A DNA stretch of 35,338 nt from a virus, in IMG/VR virus record IMGVR_UViG_3300020205_002835, positions 1-35,338 of that record, one strand, 5' to 3'. The position numbers and the translations under genes were made by a program. Of the stretch, positions 1 to 7,466 are shown piece by piece. Numbering within the stretch: position 1 is the first letter of the stretch; each line of letters begins with the position of its first letter. The notes under the pieces were generated by a model. The model saw only the letters and a program-made list of their open reading frames with translations, did no database searches and was not told the origin of the DNA.

Positions 1-95
1 AGAAAGCAGAGTGGTCGGTCTATCGTCAAGCATTGCGAGATATTACCACACAAGAAAATCCAAGGGAGATTGTATGGGCAACTCCCGTGACATAA
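1..95 (+). CDS. Tail fibre assembly-like protein, C-terminal end (partial)
   Basis: This is the 3' end of a gene that enters from the left edge. Reading from base 3 gives about 30 codons ending in TAA at 93-95. The peptide contains EWSVYRQALRDIT followed by a proline and IVWATPV. This resembles the C-terminal signature of phage tail-fibre-assembly or tail-chaperone proteins, whose usual form is W-x-x-YRQALRDI followed by a W-P motif. Such proteins help fold or trimerise tail fibres and are normally encoded beside fibre genes, so a fibre gene probably lies just outside the window. The next gene starts inside this one at base 74. The assignment rests on one short motif. The other two forward frames give no recognisable peptide here. 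Confidence 0.6.
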   Translation, partial: KAEWSVYRQALRDITTQENPREIVWATPVT

Positions 96-634
96 ATTAC
101 TTCTATCCAACTCCAGAATCTACTGGATACAACGATCAGCAATATAAGAACCGTTTTGGAATCTTATCTCCATTAGAGTTCTCTTCTGTGTTGGATGTTG
201 GATCAGGTCCATGCAATCTGCTTAAGTGGTTAGAGCAGAACAAGCCAGAGGTTGCGTATGAAGCAATGGACATTCGTGAAGATGCACTTGCGCTATGCCC
301 GTGTAAGACTCACACCAAACTTCCCAAGAAGAAATTTGACCTTGTTTGCCTATACGGAACTATAACTTATAATATCGGTGAAGATAAGGCAAAGAATAAA
401 CAACTACTATTTGATTTATTACTAGATTGTAAGAAGATTGCTAAAAAGTTGTTGATTTTTACCGTCATGAAAGAAGAAGGATTGATGGGATTGGCAAAAC
501 TACAATTTGTAGGATATACCCGAGCAGAACTAGACGAACTACTTTCTTCCGTTGGGTTGGTAGCAGATACAGTTCATACTCAAGTAGATCTTGGAGAATA
601 TATTGTTGTTTGCAAGTTAGGCAAATTCCTCTAG
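74..634 (+). CDS. Class I SAM-dependent methyltransferase
   Basis: This encodes 186 residues with a Rossmann-type methyltransferase core. The glycine-rich SAM-binding motif I is VLDVGSGPCNLLKWL at about residues 39-53. An acidic motif II (AMDIRED, about 64-70) follows, and the motif IV-like strand is KFDLVCLYGTI at about 87-97. The substrate cannot be told; the short length and lack of an obvious target-recognition domain argue against a classical DNA restriction-type methylase. The ATG at 74 is chosen because AGGGAG lies just upstream. A GTG at 11 in the same frame would add 21 unconvincing residues that overlap the preceding gene's coding frame. The start lies within the end of the tail-fibre-assembly-like gene, so the two are probably translationally coupled. 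Confidence 0.75.
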   Translation: MGNSRDINYFYPTPESTGYNDQQYKNRFGILSPLEFSSVLDVGSGPCNLLKWLEQNKPEVAYEAMDIREDALALCPCKTHTKLPKKKFDLVCLYGTITYNIGEDKAKNKQLLFDLLLDCKKIAKKLLIFTVMKEEGLMGLAKLQFVGYTRAELDELLSSVGLVADTVHTQVDLGEYIVVCKLGKFL

Positions 635-642
635 ACTAGAGG
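628..642 (+). other. Small inverted repeat at the methyltransferase stop codon
   Basis: CCTCTAG, one base, then CTAGAGG is a perfect 7-base inverted repeat spanning the TAG stop. It could fold into a stem of about 6 bp with a 3-base loop. There is no convincing run of T afterwards, so it is at best a weak terminator or mRNA 3'-end structure. Confidence 0.25.
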
Positions 643-738
643 TTGTGGTTTCGGTGCTTGAGATAACTTGATTGATATTATATTAATAATGGTTTCTGAT
701 ATTTTTTAGGGTATATGCTTTACCTCATTATTCATCAA

Positions 739-757
739 TATATAAGATATTTGGAGG
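739..757 (+). promoter_or_regulatory. Candidate late promoter plus strong ribosome-binding site
   Basis: The 127-base gap 635-761 has no credible gene. Its 3' end holds the AT-rich TATATAAGATA (739-749), loosely resembling the T4 late -10 element TATAAATA, and then GGAGG (753-757), four bases before the ATG at 762. The Shine-Dalgarno match is clear; the promoter reading is inference from position and composition only. Confidence 0.3.
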
Positions 758-761
758 AATA

Positions 762-1052
762 ATGGGGATGATACCTGTAGGAAAATCCGGAGATATGTTT
801 ATCTATAAGAACAGTAACGGACAACGGGTTGTTAAACCGGTTGTTGGTTTGCTTTCGGAAAAACATACTGCCAATGGCTCCCCTATATTAACCTCTGCCA
901 CCACCGTCCGTAGAGTGGACGGAAGCACCTTGATTTTGGGTGCAGATTTGGGTTCAAGATACACCGTTAATGGAAATCAAGTGAAGGGTCTGCATTCCCG
1001 TGCAGGAACACTCAACGGCGATCTTACAGGCAAATATGGAGTATTCCGATGA
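762..1052 (+). CDS. Small protein of unknown function
   Basis: This encodes 96 residues with no family I can name. It is soluble, basic, rich in glycine, valine and threonine, and has no membrane segment or signal peptide. The pattern of short hydrophobic stretches separated by G-N and D-G turns suggests a small beta-rich fold. A strong GGAGG lies at proper distance from the ATG, so it is very likely translated. Its stop overlaps the next start (ATGA at 1049-1052), which ties it to the membrane-anchored gene downstream. T4 has a PAAR spike-tip gene (5.4) near gene 6, and a small beta protein here invites that comparison. I do not see the paired PAAR repeats, so I leave it unassigned. Confidence 0.6.
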   Translation: MGMIPVGKSGDMFIYKNSNGQRVVKPVVGLLSEKHTANGSPILTSATTVRRVDGSTLILGADLGSRYTVNGNQVKGLHSRAGTLNGDLTGKYGVFR

Positions 1053-1723
1053 ATAGTACTGATGATTTGGGATTTATGAGTCATATGATGAGGGATTGGT
1101 TTGAAATTGGAATAATTGCTGTTGGTCTGTTTGCAGGGCTGTTTATTGGGTGGATCAGAATAAAAGATCCTGTGACAAATTGGATCAACAAACTGCTTGG
1201 CAAGGAGAAAAAGGGTAAAAAAGCATCAACCCCTGATATTTCTATTGATAAGAATATTCACGAACACCTAAATCGGCTTCGTTATGAATCGGATGCCTGT
1301 AGGGTGAAATTATTACAATATCATAATGGTGGAAGTTTTTCTAATGGCAAGTCTATGAAGAAACTCTCAATGACCCATGAGTCGTGCCATCCAGGAATGG
1401 TTCCAACATTCAGAGGCAATACAGACATGATATTGTCCCTTTTTGTTGATCTTGTGGAAGCAACACACGAAAACGATCCAAATCTAATAAATACAGGAGT
1501 CATGCGGGATTCGTTTTTTAAGTCCTATTTACAATCAAATCATGTTCTTATGTTTTCTACCCTTCCTATAAGGGATGTTAAGGGAGATCATATAGGCTGC
1601 TTGATTTGCGAATGGTGTGCATGGGAGTTTGCAGATGCGGTTCAATACGATGGATTTGTAGATAAATCTACAGAGACAAGAAATAGTATTGAATATCTTT
1701 TAAGCACTGAGAGGAAAAAGTAA
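1049..1723 (+). CDS. Membrane-anchored protein with possible GAF-like domain
   Basis: This encodes 224 residues. Residues about 17-37 (FEIGIIAVGLFAGLFIGWI) form one clear transmembrane helix. A lysine-rich linker (GKEKKGKK) follows, so the remainder probably faces the cytoplasm. Residues about 80-205 contain VKLLQYHNGG, then a K-K-L-S-M-T-H-E strand, and later a predicted strand pair (MFSTLPIRD and HIGCLICEW). This layout resembles GAF-fold sensor domains and a group of uncharacterised phage proteins with an 'L-x-YHNGG' motif. No function is established. It overlaps its neighbours at both ends (ATGA with the small gene, TAATG with gp25), so it is co-expressed with baseplate genes. A role in lysis timing or membrane sensing is possible but unsupported. 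Confidence 0.55.
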   Translation: MNSTDDLGFMSHMMRDWFEIGIIAVGLFAGLFIGWIRIKDPVTNWINKLLGKEKKGKKASTPDISIDKNIHEHLNRLRYESDACRVKLLQYHNGGSFSNGKSMKKLSMTHESCHPGMVPTFRGNTDMILSLFVDLVEATHENDPNLINTGVMRDSFFKSYLQSNHVLMFSTLPIRDVKGDHIGCLICEWCAWEFADAVQYDGFVDKSTETRNSIEYLLSTERKK

Positions 1724-2115
1724 TGGCAGAACCAACTTACAGAGACTTTGACTTTTCTTTCAAGAGTCATCCGCTTTCTGCGGATATTGTTACTGTTACA
1801 GATGGAAATGCAATAAAGACTTCTCTAAAGAACCTTGTGCGGTTGATTCGCTACGATAAGCCATTTAATCCTGAGATTTCTTCCCCACTATATGATGCTC
1901 TTTTTGAGCCAATGGACCCTGGAACAGCAAGCCTGATGAAAACAGGTCTTACTTTTTATATTGAGGACTATGAACCAAGAATAGAGAATATAAAGATTGT
2001 CGTTACCCCTGTTCCTAAAGAGAATAAATACACCATAGACATGGCTTTCACTGTAAAGAAGACCAACAGCAGGGAAACTCTCCAATTATTCCTGCCGGTA
2101 GAGAGGCTGAAGTAA
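1723..2115 (+). CDS. 25: Baseplate wedge protein gp25 (GPW/gp25 family)
   Basis: This encodes 130 residues, close to T4 gp25 (132). In contractile tails gp25 sits at the inner baseplate, where it contacts the gp6 ring and helps start sheath assembly. Visible family features are the N-terminal Y-R-D-F-D-F-S-F, the central NAIKTSLKNLVRLI helix, and the highly conserved P-F-N-P-E-I-S-S-P-L-Y segment ending in LFEPMD at about residues 45-67. It starts at the ATG overlapping the preceding TAA, behind GAGAGG. Its stop directly abuts the gp6 ATG with no gap, so the two are almost certainly translated together. T4-like phages generally keep gp25 close to gp6 functionally, which supports the call. Confidence 0.93.
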   Translation: MAEPTYRDFDFSFKSHPLSADIVTVTDGNAIKTSLKNLVRLIRYDKPFNPEISSPLYDALFEPMDPGTASLMKTGLTFYIEDYEPRIENIKIVVTPVPKENKYTIDMAFTVKKTNSRETLQLFLPVERLK

Positions 2116-4092
2116 ATGGCGAACGAGAACTTCTTGGATATTACGGAACTTGATTTCGATAAAATCAAACAAAACTTCAAAAAGTATCTGCAATCCAAGC
2201 AGACATTTAATGGTTATGATTTTGAAGGCTCCTCCATGAATATTCTTATGGATATTCTTGCATATAATACTCACTATGCTGCTTTCTATGCCAGCATGGT
2301 GGGAAATGAAATGTTTCTTGATAGTGCAACCAAGCGGGATTCAATCGTATCCCATGCCAAACTGCTGAACTATATTCCACGATCCACAACATCAGCACGG
2401 GCAGTGGTCAATCTGCGCCGTTCCACTTCTGCCACAATCAATCGTGGTGACTATGCATTGGGTTCGTATGTTAATGATAATAATCAAACAATAACCACTG
2501 CCTTTACCTTTCTTGAAGACTATGAGTTTACACAGGTTGGTACGAATGATTGGCGGGTTGATGGAGCACATCTACATGAAGGTGCTCTACAGACCCTGAC
2601 CTATGTCTATGACAGCCGTATTCGGGAAAAGAAGTTCCTGATACCAACAAATGCCGATGTCGCCTCTATTCGTGTAAAGGTTCGTCAAAGTGCCTCTGCT
2701 GCGGACGATGACACCGAAACATGGTATCGTGCCACAGATTTTGCCCAAATAGGAGCCGAAGAGAAAATATTCTTTTTACAGGCAGCATATGATGGGCAGT
2801 ACGAGATATACTTTGGCGACGGCATATTAGGCAAGAGCCTTAATAATGGAAATATCGTCTATGTGGAATATCTACAGTCAATCGGAGATGCAGGAAACTA
2901 TTTCTCTTCCTTTGCATACTCCGGATCAACCACCACAACTGTTTCTGCCGCCATAGGAGGCTCACAGCCCGAGGATGTTACAGATATCCGCAAGAATGCC
3001 CCAAAGGCATTTATGGCTCAGAATAGAAGCGTTACTGCAAAGGATTATGAGAGTGCCATATTAGAAATATATCCACAGGCAGAGAGTGTAAAGGTATGGG
3101 GTGGCGAGGACAATCAACCCCCTCAATTTGGTAAAGTATTTCTCTCTATAAAACCTAATGGTGGACTTGTTATACCTGATTTAGACAAGAAGTTAATAAT
3201 AGAAAGTCTGAAACAAAAGGCTGTTGTCGGCATCATACCAGAAGTAATTGATCCCGAGTATATTCAAGCAATACTCATAGTTACAACAAACTATAATCCT
3301 ACAAAAACCTCGCTTTCCCGAAACGAGATTGCTGCTCTTCAGAGAGCCGCTATCATGCAATACTTTGATATTACCTTGGAGAAGTTTGATGTTTCTCTCT
3401 ATACCTCCAAGTTGAACAAGTTGTTGGATGAGGTTGATTCTTCTATTCTTGGAACACAAATCAAGACCTTGATTGAACAGCGCATACGACCAAGCACCCG
3501 CTATGCATCATTGGTTGATCTGAAGTTCTATAATCCTATATTTCATCCATACGATGGACACAAGGGTGGAGTTCGCTCGTCTTCATTTGAATACAAGAAT
3601 ACTGTTGGTGATGTAAAGTCTTGCTATATTGAAGACGATGGGTACGGAAAACTATCCATTGTTAATACCGATAGTGGAAAGACCATTGTTGTGGACAAAG
3701 CAGGAGAAGTTGATTATAATACAGGAAACATGACTATTTTTCAATTCAAGCCTGTGGGATATGGCGGAAACGACCATATCAAGATTCGTATACAGCCGCA
3801 ATCAAATGATATATTTGCAATGAAGAACAAAATCATAACGATAAGTGGCGAGAATATTCAAATTGATGCCATGACCAAGGATGAATCACAACGCCTCATG
3901 CGTGGAGCATCAAAGGATTTCACCGATTCGCTTGGAATAAGAGGCTTGCTTCCAGAAGGCCCCGTGATTGTTGCAAACGGAAATGCCGTACAGAGTCTGT
4001 CTCCTTTTGTTGTTCCTTTTATTCCTGCACAGCCTCCACTACCAAACAGCATTCCTATCACGCTTCCAACCTTGGGTAGAATCAACGGATAA
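2116..4092 (+). CDS. 6: Baseplate wedge subunit gp6
   Basis: This encodes 658 residues, essentially the length of T4 gp6 (660). Gp6 forms the inner ring that holds the baseplate wedges together and rearranges on contraction. The N-terminus (LDITELDFDKIKQNFKKYL, then EGSSMNILMDILAYNTHYAAFYASM) is the typical start of the family. Around residues 300-350 it has NRSVTAKDYESAIL and VWGGEDNQPPQFGKVFLSI, hallmarks of the gp6/gpJ-like baseplate fold. The ATG follows the gp25 stop directly with GAGAGG upstream. The gene ends in tandem stops, TAA then TAG, before the next ATG at 4096. Nothing looks truncated or odd. Confidence 0.95.
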   Translation: MANENFLDITELDFDKIKQNFKKYLQSKQTFNGYDFEGSSMNILMDILAYNTHYAAFYASMVGNEMFLDSATKRDSIVSHAKLLNYIPRSTTSARAVVNLRRSTSATINRGDYALGSYVNDNNQTITTAFTFLEDYEFTQVGTNDWRVDGAHLHEGALQTLTYVYDSRIREKKFLIPTNADVASIRVKVRQSASAADDDTETWYRATDFAQIGAEEKIFFLQAAYDGQYEIYFGDGILGKSLNNGNIVYVEYLQSIGDAGNYFSSFAYSGSTTTTVSAAIGGSQPEDVTDIRKNAPKAFMAQNRSVTAKDYESAILEIYPQAESVKVWGGEDNQPPQFGKVFLSIKPNGGLVIPDLDKKLIIESLKQKAVVGIIPEVIDPEYIQAILIVTTNYNPTKTSLSRNEIAALQRAAIMQYFDITLEKFDVSLYTSKLNKLLDEVDSSILGTQIKTLIEQRIRPSTRYASLVDLKFYNPIFHPYDGHKGGVRSSSFEYKNTVGDVKSCYIEDDGYGKLSIVNTDSGKTIVVDKAGEVDYNTGNMTIFQFKPVGYGGNDHIKIRIQPQSNDIFAMKNKIITISGENIQIDAMTKDESQRLMRGASKDFTDSLGIRGLLPEGPVIVANGNAVQSLSPFVVPFIPAQPPLPNSIPITLPTLGRING

Positions 4093-4095
4093 TAG

Positions 4096-5718
4096 ATGCC
4101 ATTTATTTCAAATACATCTACTCCTCTTGATCGCCCGATGGATACCACTCGAAGAAGTGGTTATTCAAAGATAATAAGACAAGCCGTTCCAAATTTTATA
4201 TTGGACGAATATCCATTATTTACTGATTTTCTTGAAGCATACTATGAGTGGTTGGATCAATACGGAAATCCTATAGAGTTTCTACAAAATGGTGGCAGAA
4301 ACTTTGATATTGATACCACCGCAGACAAGTTCTTGACTCATTTCAAGTCTACTTATCTTGATGGATTTCCAAAGAATCTTGCTATTCATAACGATAATAC
4401 TCTTGACGAGAGAACTCTTATAAAGAATATAAGGGAGTTCTACAAGATCAAGGGCAATGAGAAGTCCATACAACTCCTATACAAGATTATATCTGATTCA
4501 GACACCACTATTGAGTATCCCAGAGACTATATCTTTGTGTTGTCGTCAGGAAACTATAAAGATTATCACCAAATATATTTGCTGAAGGACTATACAAATA
4601 TTGCCAATGGGTTTGATATAACCACTCTTAAGGGATTACAGGCAAATCAGTATGAAGGGTTGGTTGTACTTGTTGGTTCATCAACCATTGATGACATACA
4701 CGAAATATCATATAATGGTAAAGAATACTATGTTCTTCGTGTTACAAATCCATCTGGAACCTTCACTGAATCTGATTTCAGCCCGATACAAATAGAACAA
4801 AACGGGGTAGTCTATAGTCACTATGCAGTTCCATCGGTATCAGGCTTGTCTATTGTTAATGGTGGATCAGGTTACAATGTTGGCGAGTTCTTCACGATTG
4901 GATCAACAGGAGCCGAGCATATCCGTGGTTTTCTGTCCTCAACCGATGAAAACGGAAAAATCACTAAAGTTCGGATATTCTCTAATCCTGTAAACTACGG
5001 GGGTTCAAGCACTTTGGTTATTGATTCTCCTTTTGGAACAGGAGGATCTTTTTCCGTTGAGCGATCCATACTTTCTGATCCAGTAGAAGAATACGAAAAT
5101 AATAAAAATCTGTTGAGCAGAGTTTCCCGCATACAGGACAGTTTTGAATACCAACAGTTTTCCTATGTGGTGAAATCAAAAAGATCACTGGAGGAATATA
5201 CCGAAGCAATCAAGCAAGTGGTACATCCAGCAGGATTTGTTGTATTTAATGCCCTTTACGATAATATCGGATCAATTCGACCATCCGAGTATATGACAAG
5301 AGTCAAGGCATACGACACAACAAGTTTAGGGGCATATGCTCAGTATAAGATGGAAAGCAGATCCGGGGCAGGATCCACTTTACCTTGGAACACTTCATAT
5401 TCAGGAGAACCCCCTCCTCTTTTCGAGCACAGATGGGGTTATGTGTTTTCTTCTTGGACAGGTAGAACAAGCGTTAATCCTAATGAGGTTGGTGCTGCGG
5501 GAGGAACTGCCACACAATATGGAAAGTTTATACCAAATGGTGTTGTGAATAACGCTGTGCTTCCAAATACTCTACAGGATCAATTCGTTGGAATAACACA
5601 TTGGATGACTTTTCCACATCCTGCTGGCAGGGGAGTAACAGCCATACCTCCAGGTACATCATTTGCTGCAATAAAATTGAATGATTTTCTACAACTTCCC
5701 GTGGTTAAATTAATCTAA
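4096..5718 (+). CDS. 7: gp7-like baseplate wedge protein, short form
   Basis: This encodes 540 residues, against 1032 for T4 gp7. The N-terminal 130 residues (VPNFILDEYPLFTDFLEAYY, then a FYKIKGNEKSIQLLYKII helix) match in order the C-terminal third of T4 gp7, which has DSNFEAFCEAYIQYL and FYSTKGIEASYKFLFKVL. A later stretch with S-Y-V-V-K-S, a helix, and VVHPAGFVVF also matches the gp7 end (VHPVGFGF). The protein thus looks like gp7's C-terminal region without the large N-terminal beta domains. Gp7 links the outer wedge to the core gp6-gp25-gp53 assembly. The glycine-rich NGGSGYNVGEFF near residue 255 is typical of phage beta-repeat modules. It starts three bases after the gp6 stop and has only a weak ribosome-binding site. 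Confidence 0.75.
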   Translation: MPFISNTSTPLDRPMDTTRRSGYSKIIRQAVPNFILDEYPLFTDFLEAYYEWLDQYGNPIEFLQNGGRNFDIDTTADKFLTHFKSTYLDGFPKNLAIHNDNTLDERTLIKNIREFYKIKGNEKSIQLLYKIISDSDTTIEYPRDYIFVLSSGNYKDYHQIYLLKDYTNIANGFDITTLKGLQANQYEGLVVLVGSSTIDDIHEISYNGKEYYVLRVTNPSGTFTESDFSPIQIEQNGVVYSHYAVPSVSGLSIVNGGSGYNVGEFFTIGSTGAEHIRGFLSSTDENGKITKVRIFSNPVNYGGSSTLVIDSPFGTGGSFSVERSILSDPVEEYENNKNLLSRVSRIQDSFEYQQFSYVVKSKRSLEEYTEAIKQVVHPAGFVVFNALYDNIGSIRPSEYMTRVKAYDTTSLGAYAQYKMESRSGAGSTLPWNTSYSGEPPPLFEHRWGYVFSSWTGRTSVNPNEVGAAGGTATQYGKFIPNGVVNNAVLPNTLQDQFVGITHWMTFPHPAGRGVTAIPPGTSFAAIKLNDFLQLPVVKLI

Positions 5719-5730
5719 TAGGAGTTAGTC

Positions 5731-7425
5731 ATGCCGGAATTTAATGGATTTCAAGACACAACCATAGTGGGCAAAAACGATCTGACTCTTGGAAGTTCTG
5801 TAAAGAAAGTTCCACAGAATAATACGGTTATACATGAGTATAATACTCTTCCTATTCCGCCATCATCCAGCCCATTATCTGTAAATATGAAAAACGATCT
5901 GTTTGCGATTAAAAGCAATACAACTTATGAAAAGTTCAATGGTTCAAAGTTTGTTACCAATCAATTGGCAGTTATTCCAATCGACACTCAACAAGCCGTA
6001 ATTCCTCTTTTTCGTTCTTCTACAGAATCAAGCATAATGAATAGAGTATGGGTTGGTTATAACTTTGATGGTGATGATACATCATCGGATCCAGGTTATC
6101 GTGCTTGTGCTTGGGGTGGAGAAGATCCTCTTTTTACTTGGTACGATTTTGTGTCTGGAACTGGTGCTTTTGCCGATGGATATAATCCAAATCCTGGTGG
6201 ACTAAATCCTTGGTCGTTGAAGGCATGGTATCAGTGGGGTATAAGAAATTTTGAAATACATATGCCGTTTGGAAGACCAAATATCGCTACCGTCAGTCCT
6301 GCTTATCAAAATTATGAACACCTTTCATACCAAGCAGATGCATATCTCTGTGCGGCGGAGGGTTGGACTGATATGGATTTATCTAGGGGAAATCCTACCA
6401 ATTGGTTAGTAAATGACTTTATAGAAGTTTGGTATGCTCTGATAAATGGCGATCAAGGAACAATGCTAAAGGAACAATGGGATGAACTTCTCACATGGTT
6501 TGATCCATCCAGTAAGATAAAGGTCATAGTATATAATGGGACTATTAGCAGGTACAACGATATCACCGAAAATCAGTATCCCAGATGGAACAGGCTTTTT
6601 GCAGCAAGTTACGCTAATGCAATTGAAAGATTGAAAACTTCAGTTCAGCCTTTTATAGATTGTGGAATGGAAATAGCATTGGATGCTCTGGCGATTGCTC
6701 CTGGTTCAGAACCAGGAGCATATATTCCCACATCTGTATTGTCACAAGATGCACAAAGAGGATGGTGGGAATTCTATAAATGGTTGAGAACTCAAATACC
6801 AACATCTAAACTTTACTGTGAATCTCATCCTTATAGAAGAACTAATTTGTATAATGGAAGGGAAGAACCTTCGCCCTATCTTGATCTAAATGTCATCTCG
6901 GCAGAAGATTGGTCTTATTTTCCAGAAACAAATAGACACTATCTAAGCGAAATGGGAGAGATAAAATATTTTAGACACACATATTGGGGTAATGGGCTTG
7001 GACCTAAAACCTCCAGAAGAAATCCGAATCTTTCTCCTGCACGATATGCAGATTTGCACATACATGGAGTATGTGCTTCTGATGGAGAAATGAGAATTCC
7101 TCTTGTTGGAGGAGAAACCTATATGGGTGGATTTGAGCATCTTCATGTTTATGCTGCAAGAAATCTGAGAGACAGATTCGATCAAGAATATGATCCAAAT
7201 CCAAACAGAAATGTTACAATTCCTCACTATATTCTTCCAACACAGGCTCTACAGGTATATCCTTCAGAATTTGTTCCTTCTGGTCAATTGAGATTTATTG
7301 ATAGATTTCCAACAGGAGCATCGTTTCAAGCCTATTTGGAATCATATACCACACCGTTTATTCCTCCCGTAATCGAAACAAGAAATACATCAGACACAAT
7401 CATTCCATTGCTTCCAATTGCTTGA
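5731..7425 (+). CDS. Predicted TIM-barrel, glycosidase-like baseplate-cluster protein
   Basis: This encodes 564 residues. Residues 1-95 are a low-complexity leader rich in N, P and S, probably a virion attachment segment. From about 105 the protein is tryptophan-rich and alternates strands with helices: VWVGYNFDG, IRNFEIHMPFG, IKVIVYNG, GMEIALDALAIAPG, SKLYCESHPY, LDLNVISAEDW. That regular spacing of strand ends carrying D and E residues is what a (beta/alpha)8 glycoside-hydrolase barrel looks like. D in ALDAL and E in YCESH are candidate active-site residues. No specific GH family can be named. A good AGGAG precedes the ATG. It sits between gp7-like and gp8, where T4 has nothing, so it may be a virion-borne surface-polysaccharide enzyme or binding module. 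Confidence 0.5.
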   Translation: MPEFNGFQDTTIVGKNDLTLGSSVKKVPQNNTVIHEYNTLPIPPSSSPLSVNMKNDLFAIKSNTTYEKFNGSKFVTNQLAVIPIDTQQAVIPLFRSSTESSIMNRVWVGYNFDGDDTSSDPGYRACAWGGEDPLFTWYDFVSGTGAFADGYNPNPGGLNPWSLKAWYQWGIRNFEIHMPFGRPNIATVSPAYQNYEHLSYQADAYLCAAEGWTDMDLSRGNPTNWLVNDFIEVWYALINGDQGTMLKEQWDELLTWFDPSSKIKVIVYNGTISRYNDITENQYPRWNRLFAASYANAIERLKTSVQPFIDCGMEIALDALAIAPGSEPGAYIPTSVLSQDAQRGWWEFYKWLRTQIPTSKLYCESHPYRRTNLYNGREEPSPYLDLNVISAEDWSYFPETNRHYLSEMGEIKYFRHTYWGNGLGPKTSRRNPNLSPARYADLHIHGVCASDGEMRIPLVGGETYMGGFEHLHVYAARNLRDRFDQEYDPNPNRNVTIPHYILPTQALQVYPSEFVPSGQLRFIDRFPTGASFQAYLESYTTPFIPPVIETRNTSDTIIPLLPIA

Positions 7426-7442
7426 GTAATTTTGATAGATAG

Positions 7443-7450
7443 TATAAACC
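7443..7450 (+). promoter_or_regulatory. Candidate late promoter before gp8
   Basis: TATAAACC matches six of eight positions of the T4 late -10 element TATAAATA. It lies in the 41-base gap between the TIM-barrel gene and gp8, 16 bases before the gp8 ATG. That leaves a very short leader, and no strong Shine-Dalgarno is visible there. Weak evidence. Confidence 0.22.
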
Positions 7451-7466
7451 ACCAAATGAGAAAAAC

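Noticed and set aside
11-73. GTG start for the methyltransferase
   Set aside because: The added residues have no ribosome-binding site, lie before the conserved fold and overlap the coding frame of the upstream fibre-assembly-like gene. ATG 74 has AGGGAG.
762-1052. PAAR-type spike-tip protein (T4 5.4 equivalent)
   Set aside because: Size and place are suggestive, but the repeated PAAR motifs are not visible.
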